Source: Apiospora phragmitis (Eukaryota > Ascomycota > Sordariomycetes > Amphisphaeriales > Apiosporaceae). From it: DNA of 64,000 nt. Made by a program: the position numbers and the translations under genes. Below, piece after piece: positions 35,919 through 49,700 of the stretch. Each line of letters starts with the position of its first letter. Within the stretch, counting starts at the first letter, position 1. The notes beneath the pieces were generated by a model. The model saw only the letters and a list, made by a program, of their open reading frames with translations, had not been told where the DNA came from and made no database searches. Location: NCBI GenBank assembly GCA_038363925.1, contig JAQQWL010000009.1, positions 2,852,001 to 2,916,000 on the forward strand. Direction: 5' to 3'.

Positions 35919-37487
35919 TTTAAATTACTTTTATTCTTACGAGTTACTATTTAAACCTTTAAATAATAATATTTATAAAAACTATATCTATATTTAAACC
36001 TAATACCCTTCGCTACGAAAAAACCTTTACTACTATTATAAACACCTCTTAATAAAACCTTATTATAAAAATAAATAATAATAATAATAACGGCCTTACT
36101 TAATAAGTACTAATTAAACGAATTAAAAAGCTTAAATAAAAAAACACTAACTATTAATATTATTACGCTAAACTCGAAAAAGAGCGTAACGAACTCTTAA
36201 TTAAAGAAATTTTAAAATAAACATTAAATATTAACAATCTACGCGAGAAAATACGCCTCTTTTATATCGCCGTTAATATTATTTAAACCCCTATTATTTT
36301 TAAAAAAGGAATAAAAATTAATACCTTAACGGCTTTTAATAAGATAAATAAGAACTTCCGCGGGTTCTTTATTTAAATTAAAACTTATTAACGGTTTTAT
36401 AAAAAGATATTTTAAAATATTACATAATAAGTTATTTACGCCGCTTAGTTTTTAAAAAATAAAATACTCGTTTAATTTAAACTTTATTTAAATGAACTTA
36501 TAAAAATTGATTAATAAATTAAATTATACCGCGTAAAAGTATAACGAATTTTTAAAAATTATAATAATTTTAAATAAGCTCTTAAACTACTTTTTTAAAA
36601 CCTTAATAAAAAACGATAAGTAAAAAAAGAATTAAAAACTCTTAAATAAAAAGAATTAACCGTTTTTTATACCGCCGAATTTTAACGTATTATAGCTCGA
36701 TTAAATTATATAAAAACTATAAAAATTATAATATATTATTAAAAACTAAAAAAAATATTAAAAACGAACTTAACTAATTTAATACCGTTAATAATTTCCT
36801 TTTATATATAGAGCTTATTATTAAAATCGATACTTATATATATAAACGCCGCCGCGAGAAACAAAGCGGGCAATAACGGTAAACCGGTTAAATCTAAGCT
36901 AATATAAGGCGATTACGGCATTATAATAATATACTATTAAAAAATAGCACGGCGTATAATTATTATAATAAACCTATAGATCTTAACGCTACGAAATATA
37001 ATGAAAAATAGTATATTATTTATTATAATTACTAAAAATAAGGATATTACGCTTAAAAGTATTAAGCACTGAAAAAAGATTTCTAAAAAGTTTTAAAAAA
37101 ACGATATATTAATATTACTAAAATAAAAAATACTGTTATAATAATTATAAAGAATAATAACGTTATTATTAAACACGGTAATTTATTTTAAATAGCTTAC
37201 TATAATAATAAATCTACCTCTTAATAAATAAAAAAACTATTAAATAATTTCTTAAAACCCTTTAAAAAAAGGAAAACCATAGCCGAAACGTCGCGATAAT
37301 ACGAAGGGAACGACCTCTTTTATATAATAAAAATAGTAATTCGCCGAACGACACTATAAGCCGGTTAAAATAACTAATAAACCACGGGCGTCTAATTAAT
37401 ATACTAATAAACGAGTTAATAAACGAGATTATTAAATTTAAAAACTTAAAAACTAACGGATAATTAGCTATTCCTAATATTCTTTAT
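35272..37487 (+). mobile_element. Ty3/Gypsy element G, 5' part
   Basis: Inserted in F's gag. LTR 35,272-35,918, then gag with a zinc-knuckle relic near 37,015-37,070 whose Cys and His codons have become Tyr codons or stops. It runs into protease-region sequence and is interrupted at 37,488 by element H. Its LTR belongs to the same subfamily as H's LTRs. The remainder of G is not found after H. Confidence 0.72.
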
Positions 37488-38200
37488 TATAACGAACGTT
37501 ATTTAAGTTTTAAAAGAAACTTAGTAAGACGTATTAAGGTTTATATTAATAATATAAAAAAGTATTTAAACGTGTAATAAAGGTCCGCCTTTATTAATAT
37601 AATATATAATAGCCGTAAAAACGAAGGTAATTAAAGAGTATAAATTTAAAAGGATTTATAATAATTTCGTTAAAACTGTTTATTTTATTAATAAATTAAA
37701 ATTAATATTTAAATTAATTATTAATATAAAAAATATTTATATAAAATATATAAAAAATTGTTCGTCGTTATATATCTAATCCTTCCTTTATTAATTTACG
37801 CCGGATTATTAAGAGCGTTATAATCTTATAGCTCCGGGATTACTAGGAGCGTCGTGATCTTGTAGCTCCGGGATTATTAAGAGCGTCGTGATCCTATAAC
37901 TCTTTATTTTATCGGTACGTAACTTCGTTTTATCTACTTAATTTATATTAGTTATTTCTGCTCGTTTATTCTTATTTATTTATTCTATACTATTCTCCGG
38001 GTGTTATTTTAAGTTAACCGTGTTTATTATTATAGTGTTAGTTATCGTGGTTAATATAGTAGACTCTTACTATCGTAGGTAGGGTTATAAGCGTTAATTA
38101 GCGGGGTTAATAACTGTTTATTAATTCGTAGGCGCTTCGGGTTATTTTAGTTCCGTCTTAAGGGTGGGTATTAGCTATGTCGTCGGGTTAGGTCGTAATA
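37488..38200 (-). repeat. 3' LTR of element H
   Basis: 713 bp. Contains three tandem-like copies of a CCGGGATTA..AGAGCGT unit near 37,805-37,900, and ends GGTCGTAATA next to the polypurine tract. Confidence 0.75.
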
Positions 38201-38831
38201 TTATCCCTTTTTTTTATTACTTTATCTTTAAAGTAGTTAATTATTATAAACATTTATTATATACTATTATATTAAGATTTTATAAGTTTCCTCTTTTTTT
38301 TTTTTTTATAATATATACTTATTATAGTTTTAAAATATTTTGAGAAGTTTTATTTTATAATTATATTTCTTTTAATAATCGTTTAATTAATATATTTTAT
38401 TTATATTAATTTAAAAATAAAAAATTAAATTATTTTCTTATTATAAAAAATATATAAATCGCGGTTATTTATATAATAATTTTTTAATTATTTCGTTTTT
38501 AAAAAAAGTTTTAAAATAATAATAAAAGTTAGATATAAATAAAGAGGACACGAATAAAAAGCTCTTATCGCTTTATTTAAAACTAGTTAAGTTTTAGTTT
38601 TAGCTCGCCGAGGCGGCCGGTCGGTTATTACGAATTTAAAAAATCCGTCGAAAGGTGAAAAAAAGGGGCGCCGACTTGTTTAATCGTAATATAAAAGAAT
38701 TAGATAAAAAGAATAGTATTCCACTTATATTAAATAATTATAAGGGTTATTTAATTAATAACCTTTAAAACTTAGGCGTTTTTATTAATATAAATTAGTC
38801 TTTTTTAAACTTAATTAATTTTAAAGGCTTA

Positions 38832-40692
38832 ACGTAATCCACGGTTTAATTAAATATACGGTCTAATTAAACACTTTTTTATAATTCTTTATAACTTATA
38901 TTTTACTCTTTATATTTCTATTACTTATAATAGTAAGTTAATAAAAAAAGAGCGATATATAATTAACGCTTTAAAAGCTTTAAAAAAACCTTAAATTAAG
39001 CGTATAATCCGTAGTATAAATATATAATATCCCTTATATAACCTTATATTACCGGTATCGCGGTAGTATTTCACGACGAGATATATAATCGCTAATATAA
39101 AAGCTTACGAATTTCGAAAAGTAATTAATCGTACGATATATAATCGATCTAAATTCGCGATCGTTTCGGCCTCGAATAAGTAGTATTAAAGATATAACGA
39201 ATCGATTATTCTATTAACGTGACGCGGGACGCGTCGGCGTTAATTAAGCCTTTAGTTTCGTACGACGATAACTAAACCTCCGGACGCGTTTTAATTAAAG
39301 AATCGATTATTAAAGAATCTTTTATAAAAATCTCGACGCGTATTACGCATAGTTTATTTTCGTACGGAATATAATTTATAAATATAGGATCTAAAAAGAG
39401 GATATCTATAACTTTAACGAGACCGGTTTTTTTATAAGCTAAATCTCGTTTAAAATAGTCGTAACCACTTTTAATTAATACGAGAAGCTTAAACTAATTT
39501 AATAAAAGAACTAAAAATAAGTTATAATTATTTAAAGCGTCGAGTTATACGATTACGCTATCCTTTCGTATATTATATTTATTAAAAAAACGTACCTCTT
39601 TTTTTAATAAGAAAATAACCTATTACTAAAGGACTAAGTAATCGTAATTATTAAAAACAGCTGAATTACGAACGAGAAAAGCGAGGACTAAATTCAATAT
39701 TTCGATAAGTATACGAAGTCTTATACGAAAAGTGTTTATCGCTTATTAGTTCTTAACGGCTATAAGAGCTACTACTCGATAACTTTTAAACTTTATTATA
39801 AAGAGAACTCGATTATTATACTCTATATATTTTCTTATTTATTATATAAGCTTTAATTTTTTAATATCGGCTGTTTTTATATATTCAAAAAGTCGTACGG
39901 GAAAGAAATCGAGCGTTTTATATAAGCGTATCTTACTTATATTTTAAAAGAGAACTTCTTACCAACGTTCTTAAAAGCGTTTTAAGCGATTTTCACCGTT
40001 TTAAATATTTAGGGAAGTTTTTAAAAAGTAAGAATTATATTATACGACCTAGAATATATTACTTTATAATTAAATATAAAACTACGTATATCGACACTTC
40101 CGGCGACCTTTTTTAGCCTATTTATACTTTAAAAATTAAAAACCTTAAATAACTTAGTTAAAACTTAGTTTTAAACTAAATACGTAAAAAATTAAATCGC
40201 GCGGCATTAAAATAGCTCCCTAATATTAATTTTTACTAAACTTAATTAAATTATAAAAGGTATAATATAAATTATAGACCGGCTCGCTCTTTTAAAGGGT
40301 AAAGTAACTATATTACGAGAAGTAAATAAAATATTTAGCCGGCGCCGCCGTATAAAAAAGAAACGGCTATAAAATAAAGGATTACTTCGTATATAAATTA
40401 AAGAAGACCTATAGTTTTAAAAAGATATTAATAAATAGTTATAAAACGAATCGCGGAAAAGGAGTGGTTATACGAAGACGTTTAAGACACGCTTATAACG
40501 CTATAAAATTTACGGAAAGCCCGGGTATAATACTCGTACTTATTAGAATAATATAGAAACGTTTAACGAAAACGATTCTAAATAGTTTTAATTAATTTTA
40601 AACGTAATAGTTAAATAAGTTTATATTTTATTATACGAAGTTTTAAAAAGTATTTAATTAGAACGTGTATTTAATTAAACTATAGACTACGT
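38832..40692 (+). mobile_element. Fot1/pogo element #3, full length, nested in H
   Basis: 1861 bp with inverted repeats starting ACGTAATCC (left) and ACGTAGTC (right, reversed), both followed by TTTAATTAAATA and TCTAATTAAA blocks. Flanked by TA at 38,830-38,831 and 40,693-40,694. Transposase relics on the plus strand parallel element #2 (YNFNETG near 39,415; RLLVLNGYKSYYS near 39,750; a GCF-type block near 39,870). Its removal restores the standard length of element H. Confidence 0.85.
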
Positions 40693-41938
40693 TAAGTTCT
40701 TTAATACCTCTTATTGTTACTCGAATTCCCGAAGTTTTTTTATAACGTTCGCTAGGTATTTTTTAAGTTCTTAAATATTATTTTTTAATTAGTAATCTTT
40801 TTATTAAACGAGGTATTAAAGGCCTCGTTTAGTTTTTTTTTAATCGATAATTTTCTCGATTTCGTATTCGTATTAATTTATTATAACTTTTAATTATATA
40901 TCGATCGAGATATGTTTAGCCGCTAGTTTAAATAATAAAATATAAAATATTAAGTATATCCGTATTATTTTAAATAATAATAATTAATGGTTAGTTTTTA
41001 AAATAATTTCCGCGATTTTAAATAGTTTAATTTTTTAAAGTCTAGTTTATCGCTTAATCGCTTAGTTTTAATATTTCGCCGTAAAAAATAAACATTTCCT
41101 TTTTTTTTAAAATTAGTCTCTTTAATTTAATCTAATCGGCATATTTTTTTATTCATTATTAAAAAAAGATAAGGTTTTATTATAACGTAATCTAAAATTC
41201 TTTTAATTTCTCGACTTATATAATTGCGATTAATATTAATTTTCCTTTTAAAGGTTTCTTAATAACCTCTAGGTTATACTTATAATTTACTCGAAATAAT
41301 AACGTGCGTATAGTTTTATTATCCGCGTTATTATAAACGAATTAAATTATAAGTAATAATCGTACTCAATTATCTTATTTATAATTAACGTAATAATATA
41401 AATATTATTTTAAAGTCTAGTTTATCTATTCGATTTATTTATTCGTTTAAAAATAATAAGCCGTAAATAGTTTATACTTAATATCGAGTTATACTATAAA
41501 TAATTTCTAGAATTTAGCGGTAAATAGTTTATTTCTATCGGAAATAATTATTTCTAGTAGCTCGTACTAGCTAACGATCGTTCGAAAAAACGTATAAACT
41601 AAATCGTTAATATCGCTAAACTCTTTATTTAATAAGAAATAAGTATATTTTATAAATTTATCCGTAATTATTAAGATATTATAGTAATTAACCTTAATTA
41701 AGGGTTTTTTTAATAAGGGCAGCTTAACTACGAAATTAAACGCGATTATTTTCTATATTTTATCTAGCGGTAAAATTAGTTATAATTCTTTATATAATCG
41801 GTATCGGGCGGCTTTAACTTTATCATATAAATCGTATTTATTAATTACTTTAATTATAATTAGTTTAAAGTTTTCGTAATTAAATTACTTAATAATTAGT
41901 TTTTAAGTTTTAAATACTCCTTAATATTTATATATAAA

Positions 41939-42130
41939 GTGCTCGTAAAATTCTTTAATAAAGTCTTTACGACATTATTTAAGGATATAAATCTTATCTC
42001 AGTAAAAAATAAAACCGTCTCGGTTTTTAAAGTGGTTTTTAATATAATCGGCGGGATCGAGGGTTTAGTTAAATTATTAAAACTTAATAACTTAATCGTT
42101 ATAATATTAAACGCGGCTCGTAATATTTAA
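41939..42130 (+). other. Antisense frame opposite H integrase region
   Basis: A 63-codon frame antisense to the RNase H/integrase zinc-finger junction of element H. Homologous open frames occur at 52,231-52,424 (+, in D) and 60,463-60,654 (-, in E). No evidence that it is expressed; probably a side effect of the sense codons. Not called as a gene. Confidence 0.5.
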
Positions 42131-45100
42131 TTATTATAATAATATAAGGTTACCGTTTTAATTATAAATTAAAATAGTTCGCGTCTCGAATAAAACTTCT
42201 TTTTAATAATTTAATCGTCGGCTTAATATATTAACGCGACCGTTTTTACTATTTTTCTAGTAAATAATAATAAAGTTAGATCTTAAAAAGAATTAAACTA
42301 TTATATTTATTATTCATTTAATTTTTTAATAATAGTAAACGTTATAAAGTTTTCATAATTAATATAAACCTTTATTAATTTTACCGCTTTATTAAAATAA
42401 TATCTTTATTTTTTATGAGCTTTAATAATAATTATTAATTCTTTATTATAAATTTAATAATGAAGCTCTAATTTATTAAACTTTTTAAAAAAAAATACGA
42501 CGAGATATAACTTCTCGTTATTATTTTACTAATTTCATTATTCTTCGATCGTATAGTTTAATATATCGGTCTCGATTTTAAAAGGTTTAATAAGGTTTAT
42601 TACGCGAAGTATTAATTTGTTAAGGATTTATTTTTTAATATCGTAAAAGGTTTCGGCTTTTTTTCTATTTATCGAAATAGTTTATCTTTTTTTATTAAAC
42701 CAGGGGATAAAAATCTAGTAATAATTAATTAATTTTAAAAAAGATTTAATTTTTATAACGCTTATAAGCGTAAGCTATTCTTTAATTATTAAAATTTTTA
42801 AAGGTTATATCCGAATTTCGCCTAAAAATATTATATACCTTACGAAGGTAACGAATCGTTAATAGAATTCGTTTTTTCTAGGTTAATTAATAAATTAACG
42901 TTTTATAGCTTTTAAAGTACTAGCTTTACATACTTTTAATACTATTTATCGTTTTTAAAATAAATTAAGATACTATTAAAATATATTATAACGAACTTAT
43001 TAAAATATTTATATAATACGTAATTAATGATTCTTTAAAAGCTAATTAATACTTTAATTAAATTAAACGATATAGCTTAATATTTAAAGTATTTATACTT
43101 AATTTAAAATACGGTCTTTTATTCCTCTCTCTTTTTTTAATCCGGATTAAGTTATATACGTTAAGGAGGTTAAATATTATAAAGATTTTAGCGTATAGTA
43201 GTTTATTTCATAAGTCGCCGATTAAGGGTAGGGGGTGCCGGTTTTTAATAGTGATTTCGTTAAGCTTTTAATAATTAATATATATACACTATTTAAGTTT
43301 CCCGTCTTTACTTTTTTTCGGGATAAAAAGGATAAGGAAGCCTATTAATAATATAAATAATTATATAACTCCTCTTTCGAGGTTTTTTATAATATATTCC
43401 TTTAAGGCTTATTCGTGCTCCTAATTAAATTTATATATAAGTGTAAATAAGGGTTTTTTTATTTTTAAAGGGTATCTTATAGTCTTACCGTGTATAAGGC
43501 GGTAAACCTATTTTTACTTTCTTATTAAAAGAAGCTTCGAATTACCTATACTCTTTTAATATAATCGTTATAACGTTTAGCTTAAGCTTTTTAATAATAA
43601 CGTATACCTTAAAAACCTTAAATTTATTAAAGGGTCGCTTTTTAAACCGCTACTTATTAATTAAACCTCTTTTTAATATATCTTATTAAAATTAGCCTAT
43701 TTTTTAATTAACTTTAAAACTATCTACCCGTAATTAAAGTATCCTTAAAATTATATTATATCTTACGACGTCCGTAATATTATATATAATTAATTTATAT
43801 CGTTTTTTAATATTAATTAAAAGGTTTATAACCTTTTTTTATACTTCTTTATCGTTATAAGTTATAAATCCTTTATCGACGGTTTTAAATCGATATAAGG
43901 CGTCTTTCTCCTACTATTCGAATTTAAAGTAATTAAAAAATTATAATAAAATATAGTTTCTTTACGATTCGCTATCGAGTAGCGTTTTAATATAAACTCT
44001 TTTTACGCCTATTATTAATATAATATAGTCGTAAATAGTTCGATTATTTATTATTTAATACAGGGACTTATTTTAATCTACTTATTATTATCCCCTCATA
44101 ATAAGCGGCGTCTATTTCTTAAGCGCTACTCTTATAAATAACTAATAATCTCTTATAATTAATTATTATATCGTCGCTATTATTCCTTTCGTTCTTTATA
44201 AGGAGTTTTTTAATACGTTAGCGGAGGTATTTCCATACTCCTCTCCGTATAAAATACTATCCTTAATACTTAAGGTTCAAGTTTTTTAAATAGTTCGAAA
44301 ATCTATTAAATTCGTTATAATTTATAAGCGCTTTATAAATTTTTTAATATATTAAAGGGTTTTGTTTATTAAATATATACCTATATATTCTAAAAGTATA
44401 AAGCGCTTTTTTTTAAACGTTTATAAGCTCGCGAGTTTGTTTAAGCGTACTTAAAATATTAGTTTTCGAAACACTTCCTTTAATCTCGTCCTTTTAAATA
44501 ACACCGTTATAGCTACCGTGGGTCTTTTTATATTAATAAATATACGCGTTATCTATTAAAGATTAATATCCGGATTTTTTTAATAATATAATTAAGGTAT
44601 AGTTTTATAATAAGTTACTTACTAATCTTTTAAAAAAAAAACTATTCGTACTCGAGTTTCTTTACGAAATATTTTATATAAACGTCGTATACGTATAAGA
44701 TTTATAAGAGCGTAAAATATTTTTCGTACATAGTAGAGATTTAGATATCGTTTCTTATTACGTAATTACCGTAAATTATTTAATTAAACCTAGCAGTAAT
44801 AAATATTTAATATAAATACTTTAAATCGGGGTAAAAAATATTAAAAATAACTAACTATTTATTAATTACTTTAACCGGCTCATAATATTATCCGTCGAAT
44901 CGCTATCTTTATCGTATAAAAAGGGTCGTTCTTTTCGTATTATCGCGACGCTCCGGCTATAGTTCCTTCTATTTTTAAAGGTTTTAAAAAACTATCCGGT
45001 TCCTTCTTTATTTACTAAATAAAGGTGTACCTATTATTATAATAAGCTATTTAAAATAAGCTGCCGTATTTAATAATAGCGTTATTATTTTTTATAATTA

Positions 45101-46320
45101 TTATAAAAATATCTATTTTAATAACGTTAATGTATTAATTTTTTTAAAACTTTTTAAAAAACTTTTTTATATACCCAATATTCTCGAACGTAATACCTTT
45201 ATTTTTTAATAATTATAATAAGTAATATATTATTTTTTATTATATTTATTATATTTATTATATTAATTATAATAATTATACGTTATATTATTCCTTAACG
45301 GTATATTATTATAATAACGTAATCGCCTTATATTAATTTAAATTCGACCGGTTTAGTATTATTACCCGCTTTATTTTTCGTAACGGCGTTTATATATATA
45401 AGTATTAATTTTATTAATAAACTTTATATATATAAAAAATTATTAAAAATATTAAGCCGGCTAAGTTTATTCTTAACGTTTTCTTTTAATCCTTAATAAT
45501 ATATTATAATTTTTATAGCTTTAATATAATTTAATCGAGTTATAATACGTCGGAATTCGGCGGTATAGAAAACGGTTAATTTGTTTTATTCAAAAGTTTT
45601 TAATTCTCTTTTTACTTATCGCTTCTCGTTATAGTTTTAAAAAAAATTTAAAAACTTATTCGAAATTATTATAACTTTTAAAAATTCGTTATACCTTTAC
45701 GCGGTATAGCTTAATTTATTAATTATTTTTTATAAATTTATTTAAATAAGGCTTAAATTAAACGAATACCTTATTTTTAAAAAATAAAGCGGTATAAATA
45801 ATTTATTAAATAATATTTTAAAATATTCTTTTATAAAACTATTAATAAGTTTTAACCTAATTAAGGAATCCGTAGAAGTTCTCGTTTATCTTATTAAAAG
45901 CCGCTAGGGTACTAATCTTTATTCCTCTTTTAAAAATAACAAAGGTTTAGATAATATTAGCGGCAGTATAAAGGAGGCGCACTTCCTCGCGTAGCTCGTC
46001 GATATCTAATATCTACCCTAAGGTGTCCTTAATTAAGAGCTGGTTACGCTTCTTTTTAAATTTAACGTAATAATATTAATAATTAGCGCTTTTTTATTTA
46101 AATTCCTTAATTCGTTTAATTAATGCTTATCGAGTAAAGCCGTCGTTACTATTATTATTATCTACTTTTATAATAAGGTTTTACTAAGAGGTATTTACGG
46201 TAATAACGAGAGCTTTCTCGTAGCGAGGGGCGTTATTAAGTTTAGGTATAAATATAGTTTTTATAAGTATTATTATTTAAAGGTTTAAATAATAATTCGT
46301 AAAAATAAAAGTAATTAAAA

Positions 46321-46996
46321 TATAATAAATATTATTTAAGTTTTAAAAAAAACTTAATAAAACGTACTAAAGTTTATATTAATAATACGAAAGAATATTT
46401 AAACGTATAATAAAAGTCCGCTTTTATTAATATAATATATAATAACTATAAAAATAAAGGTAATTAAAGTATATAAATTTAAAAAGATTTATAATAGTTT
46501 TATTAAAACTATTTATTTTATTAATAAATTTAAATTAATATTTAAATTAATTACTAAAATAAAAAGTATCTATATAAAATATATAAGAAATCGTTCGTTA
46601 TTATATATTTAATCCCTCTTTTATTAATTTATACCGGATTACTAAGAGCGTTATAATCTTATAACTCTAAGATTATTAAAAGTATTATAATCTTATAACT
46701 CCGAGATTATTAAAAACGTTATAATTTTATCGCTCTTTATTTTATTAATATATAATTTCGTTTTATTTATTTAACTTATATTAGCTATTTCTACTCGTTT
46801 ATTTTTATTTATTTATTTTATATTATCTTTTTAAGACTACCTTAAGTTAGCTATATATATTTATCGTTATAATATCGGTTATTATAATTAATATAATAGA
46901 CTCTTATTATTATAAGTGAGGTTATAAGCGCTTCGGGTTATTTTAGTTCTGTCCCGAGGGTGGGTACTAGCTACGTCGTCGAGTCAGGTCGTAATA
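46321..46996 (-). repeat. 5' LTR of element H
   Basis: 676 bp, about 40 bp shorter than the partner LTR because a segment near 46,930 is missing. Starts TATAATAAAT (RIP form of TGTAACGAAC) and ends GGTCGTAATA. Confidence 0.72.
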
Positions 46997-47545
46997 CTTA
47001 GCTCGTTTAAAGAGCGAAGACCCCGCTATATTAACTTTATACCTTAAGTACGAGCCATTTTTTTCTATTTCTTAAAGCGAATTAGTCGAGCTACGGCCTC
47101 GTTAATTTAACGCTATAGCTTAAAGAAATGCGTCTCCGTAGCCGACTTTTTATAAGAGAGACGGTCGTACTTATTTTATACTTAACGAAGGGAGGATAAC
47201 TAAATACCGGTTTTATTATAAATATAATTAATACGAGTATACTTTTTATACTTATTAATACCTTTTATTATAATATACGACTATCCTATTAAGAAATAAC
47301 GATTATAAAGTATAACGTCGAAACTAAACTTATCGAAAGCCTCGATTAAATTCGTATAACGAATAATAAAAGAGCGAATAAATTTAAACCGCGATTTTTT
47401 AATACGACTAGATATAATAAGCGTATATTATAAAAAAAAAGTAAAAAAAAGAGAAGCTATTAAAATTCCTAACGAAAATAATAAAACTTAATACTTATAA
47501 TAATTAATTACTTCGGGGATAAAATAAATAAGAGAAAGAGGATAG
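46997..47545 (+). mobile_element. 3' terminal segment of a plus-strand Gypsy element (F)
   Basis: Aligns by eye with the post-integrase 3' region of element E (61,970-62,505), including the stretch reading GTACGAGC and the AGAGAAAGAGGATAG polypurine tract that directly precedes the LTR at 47,546. Assigned to F because the following LTR matches F's 5' LTR. Confidence 0.65.
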
Positions 47546-47861
47546 TATTACGACCTAACCTAATTATGCGGCTAGACCTACCCTCAGTACGGAGATATTA
47601 TACCCCGAGGCGCTTATAAAAACTAGCACTAAGACTTATTTTACCGGTTAGCACTAACGAACTTACCTACGATAATAAGCCTTATTATACCGCTATAATA
47701 CTACGATAATTAATACTATAATAATAGTATAGCGAGACTATTTAATTATAAATAAGTAGGTTTAAATAAAACTATATAAATAATTAAAAATAAGTTTCGT
47801 AATAATAAAATTAAACGTAGCTTAATAAAATAATATTAAATAACTTAATTACGCTTAATAA
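47546..47861 (+). repeat. 3' LTR of element F, left half
   Basis: Starts TATTACGACC after a polypurine tract. Matches the first half of the LTR at 34,034. Interrupted at 47,862 by element E; the right half resumes at 63,142. Confidence 0.75.
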
Positions 47862-48492
47862 TATTACGACTCGACTTAACTATACGGCTAAAAACCCCAC
47901 TTACCGGCACGGAACTACTATACCTCGACTAAGCTACGATACTATAGCTATAAACCGCACCGCCAGCTATACTAACACGAAGCTAGACCTTCCTTAATAA
48001 CGAATAACGATAACACCACCTCGCCCGGCGATAGGACGAATACGCCTATAAGCAACGGCGGCCGTTAACAAGTTACGTAACGCGACGAACGCTCAGGCGA
48101 AACTATTAAGCAGCGTAAAGCGTAATTAAGGGAAATTATTAAGTAGTGCCGAACGCGTTTAAACGAAATTATTAAATAATAACGGATTAATAAAGAAAGG
48201 ATTAAATATATAACTACGAATATTTTTTATATATTTTATATAAATACTCTTTATTTTAATAATTAATTTAAATATTAATTTAATTTATTAATAAAATAAA
48301 TAATTTTAATAACTCTATTATAAATACCTTGAAATTTACGTACTTTAATTATTTTCGTTCTTACGAGTTATTACTTATTATATTAATAAAAGCGGACTTT
48401 TATCGTATATTTAAATATTTTTTTATATTATTAATATAAACCTTAATACGTTTTATTAAGTTTTTTTTAAAACTTAAATAACGTTCGTTATA
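47862..48492 (+). repeat. 5' LTR of element E
   Basis: 631 bp, starting TATTACGACT and ending CGTTCGTTATA. Same length as its partner at 62,506. RIP is patchy: the middle (47,980-48,150) keeps many C and G bases. Confidence 0.82.
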
Positions 48493-49700
48493 TTTTAATT
48501 ATTTTTATTCTTACGAATTATTATTTAAACCTTCGAATAATAATACTATAAAAATTATATCTACGCTTAGCCTTAATAACATTATCCGATAAAGAAAAAT
48601 CCTTATCGCCACCCCTAGTACTTCTTAACGAGACCTTATTATAGAGGTCGATAGTAACGATAATAACGACGAGCTTACCCGATAAGCGTTAATTAAACGA
48701 ACTAAAAAGCTCGAGTAAAAAAGCGCTAATTATTAACACTATTACGCACGGCTCGAAAAAGAGTATAACGAGCTCCGGATTAAAGATACCCTAGGATAAA
48801 CACTTTACGATATTAATAAGCTACGCGAAAAAGTACGTCTCCTTTATATAGTTATTAATATTATTTAAACCTTTATTATATTTAAAAAGGGTATAAAAAT
48901 TAATACTTTAATATTATTTAACGAGGTAAGCGGGAATTTTTAAAGCTTCTTCGTCTAAATTAAAGCCTATTAACGATTCTATAAAAAAACGTTTTAAAAT
49001 ACTACTTAACGAGTCGTTTACGCTGCTTCGTTTTTTAAAAATAAAACACTCGCTTAATTTAAACCTTACTTAAATAAACTTATAAAAAACGACTAGTAAA
49101 TTAAGTTATGCCGCACGGAAGTATAACGAATTTTCGAAAATTACGATAACTTCGAGCAAGCCTTTAAATTACTTTTTTAAAACCCCGACGAAAAACGACA
49201 GGCGGAGAGGGAACTCGAAACCTTTAAATAAAAAGGATTAACCGCCTCTTATATAGCCGAATTCCGACGTATCATAATTCGATTAAATTATATCGAAGCT
49301 ACGAAAATTATAATATATTACCGAGGATTAAAAAAAAACGTTAAAAACGAACTTAGCCGGTTAAATACCTTTAATAACTTCTTTTTATATATAAAACATA
49401 TTATTAAAATTAATATTTATATATACGAATAACGCCGCGAGGAATAAAGCGAACTATTATAATAAATTAATCGGATTTAAATTAATACTACATAACCACG
49501 TTAATATAATAATATATCGCTTAAAATTATTACGGCGTATAGTTATTATAATAAACCTATAAATTTCGACGCTATTAAATATAATAACTTAAATAAAAAA
49601 TAGCGCGTTATTTATTATAATTATTAAAAATAAAGATATTATACTTAAAAATATTAAATACCGAAGAAAAACTTCCGACGAGTATTAAACAAACGACACG

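Larger units (their letters stand above)
37488..46996 (-). mobile_element. Ty3/Gypsy element H, complete-length, carries Fot1 #3
   Basis: Minus-strand element bounded by LTRs 46,321-46,996 (5') and 37,488-38,200 (3'). A polypurine tract (pyrimidine-rich on +) adjoins the 3' LTR at 38,201. On the minus strand, Gag zinc-knuckle relics lie near 45.2 kb, reverse transcriptase near 42.95-43.4 kb (RIP forms of the ...YPKK..., CIDY and KNRYPLPL blocks) and integrase near 41.3-42.2 kb. Total 9509 bp; subtracting Fot1 #3 with its TA gives 7646 bp, the same as element D. Riddled with stops. Confidence 0.82.

Noticed and set aside
37805..37905. Short repeated units resembling a CRISPR-like array
   Set aside because: Three imperfect copies inside an LTR of a fungal retroelement, present also in the partner LTR; no spacers or cas genes.
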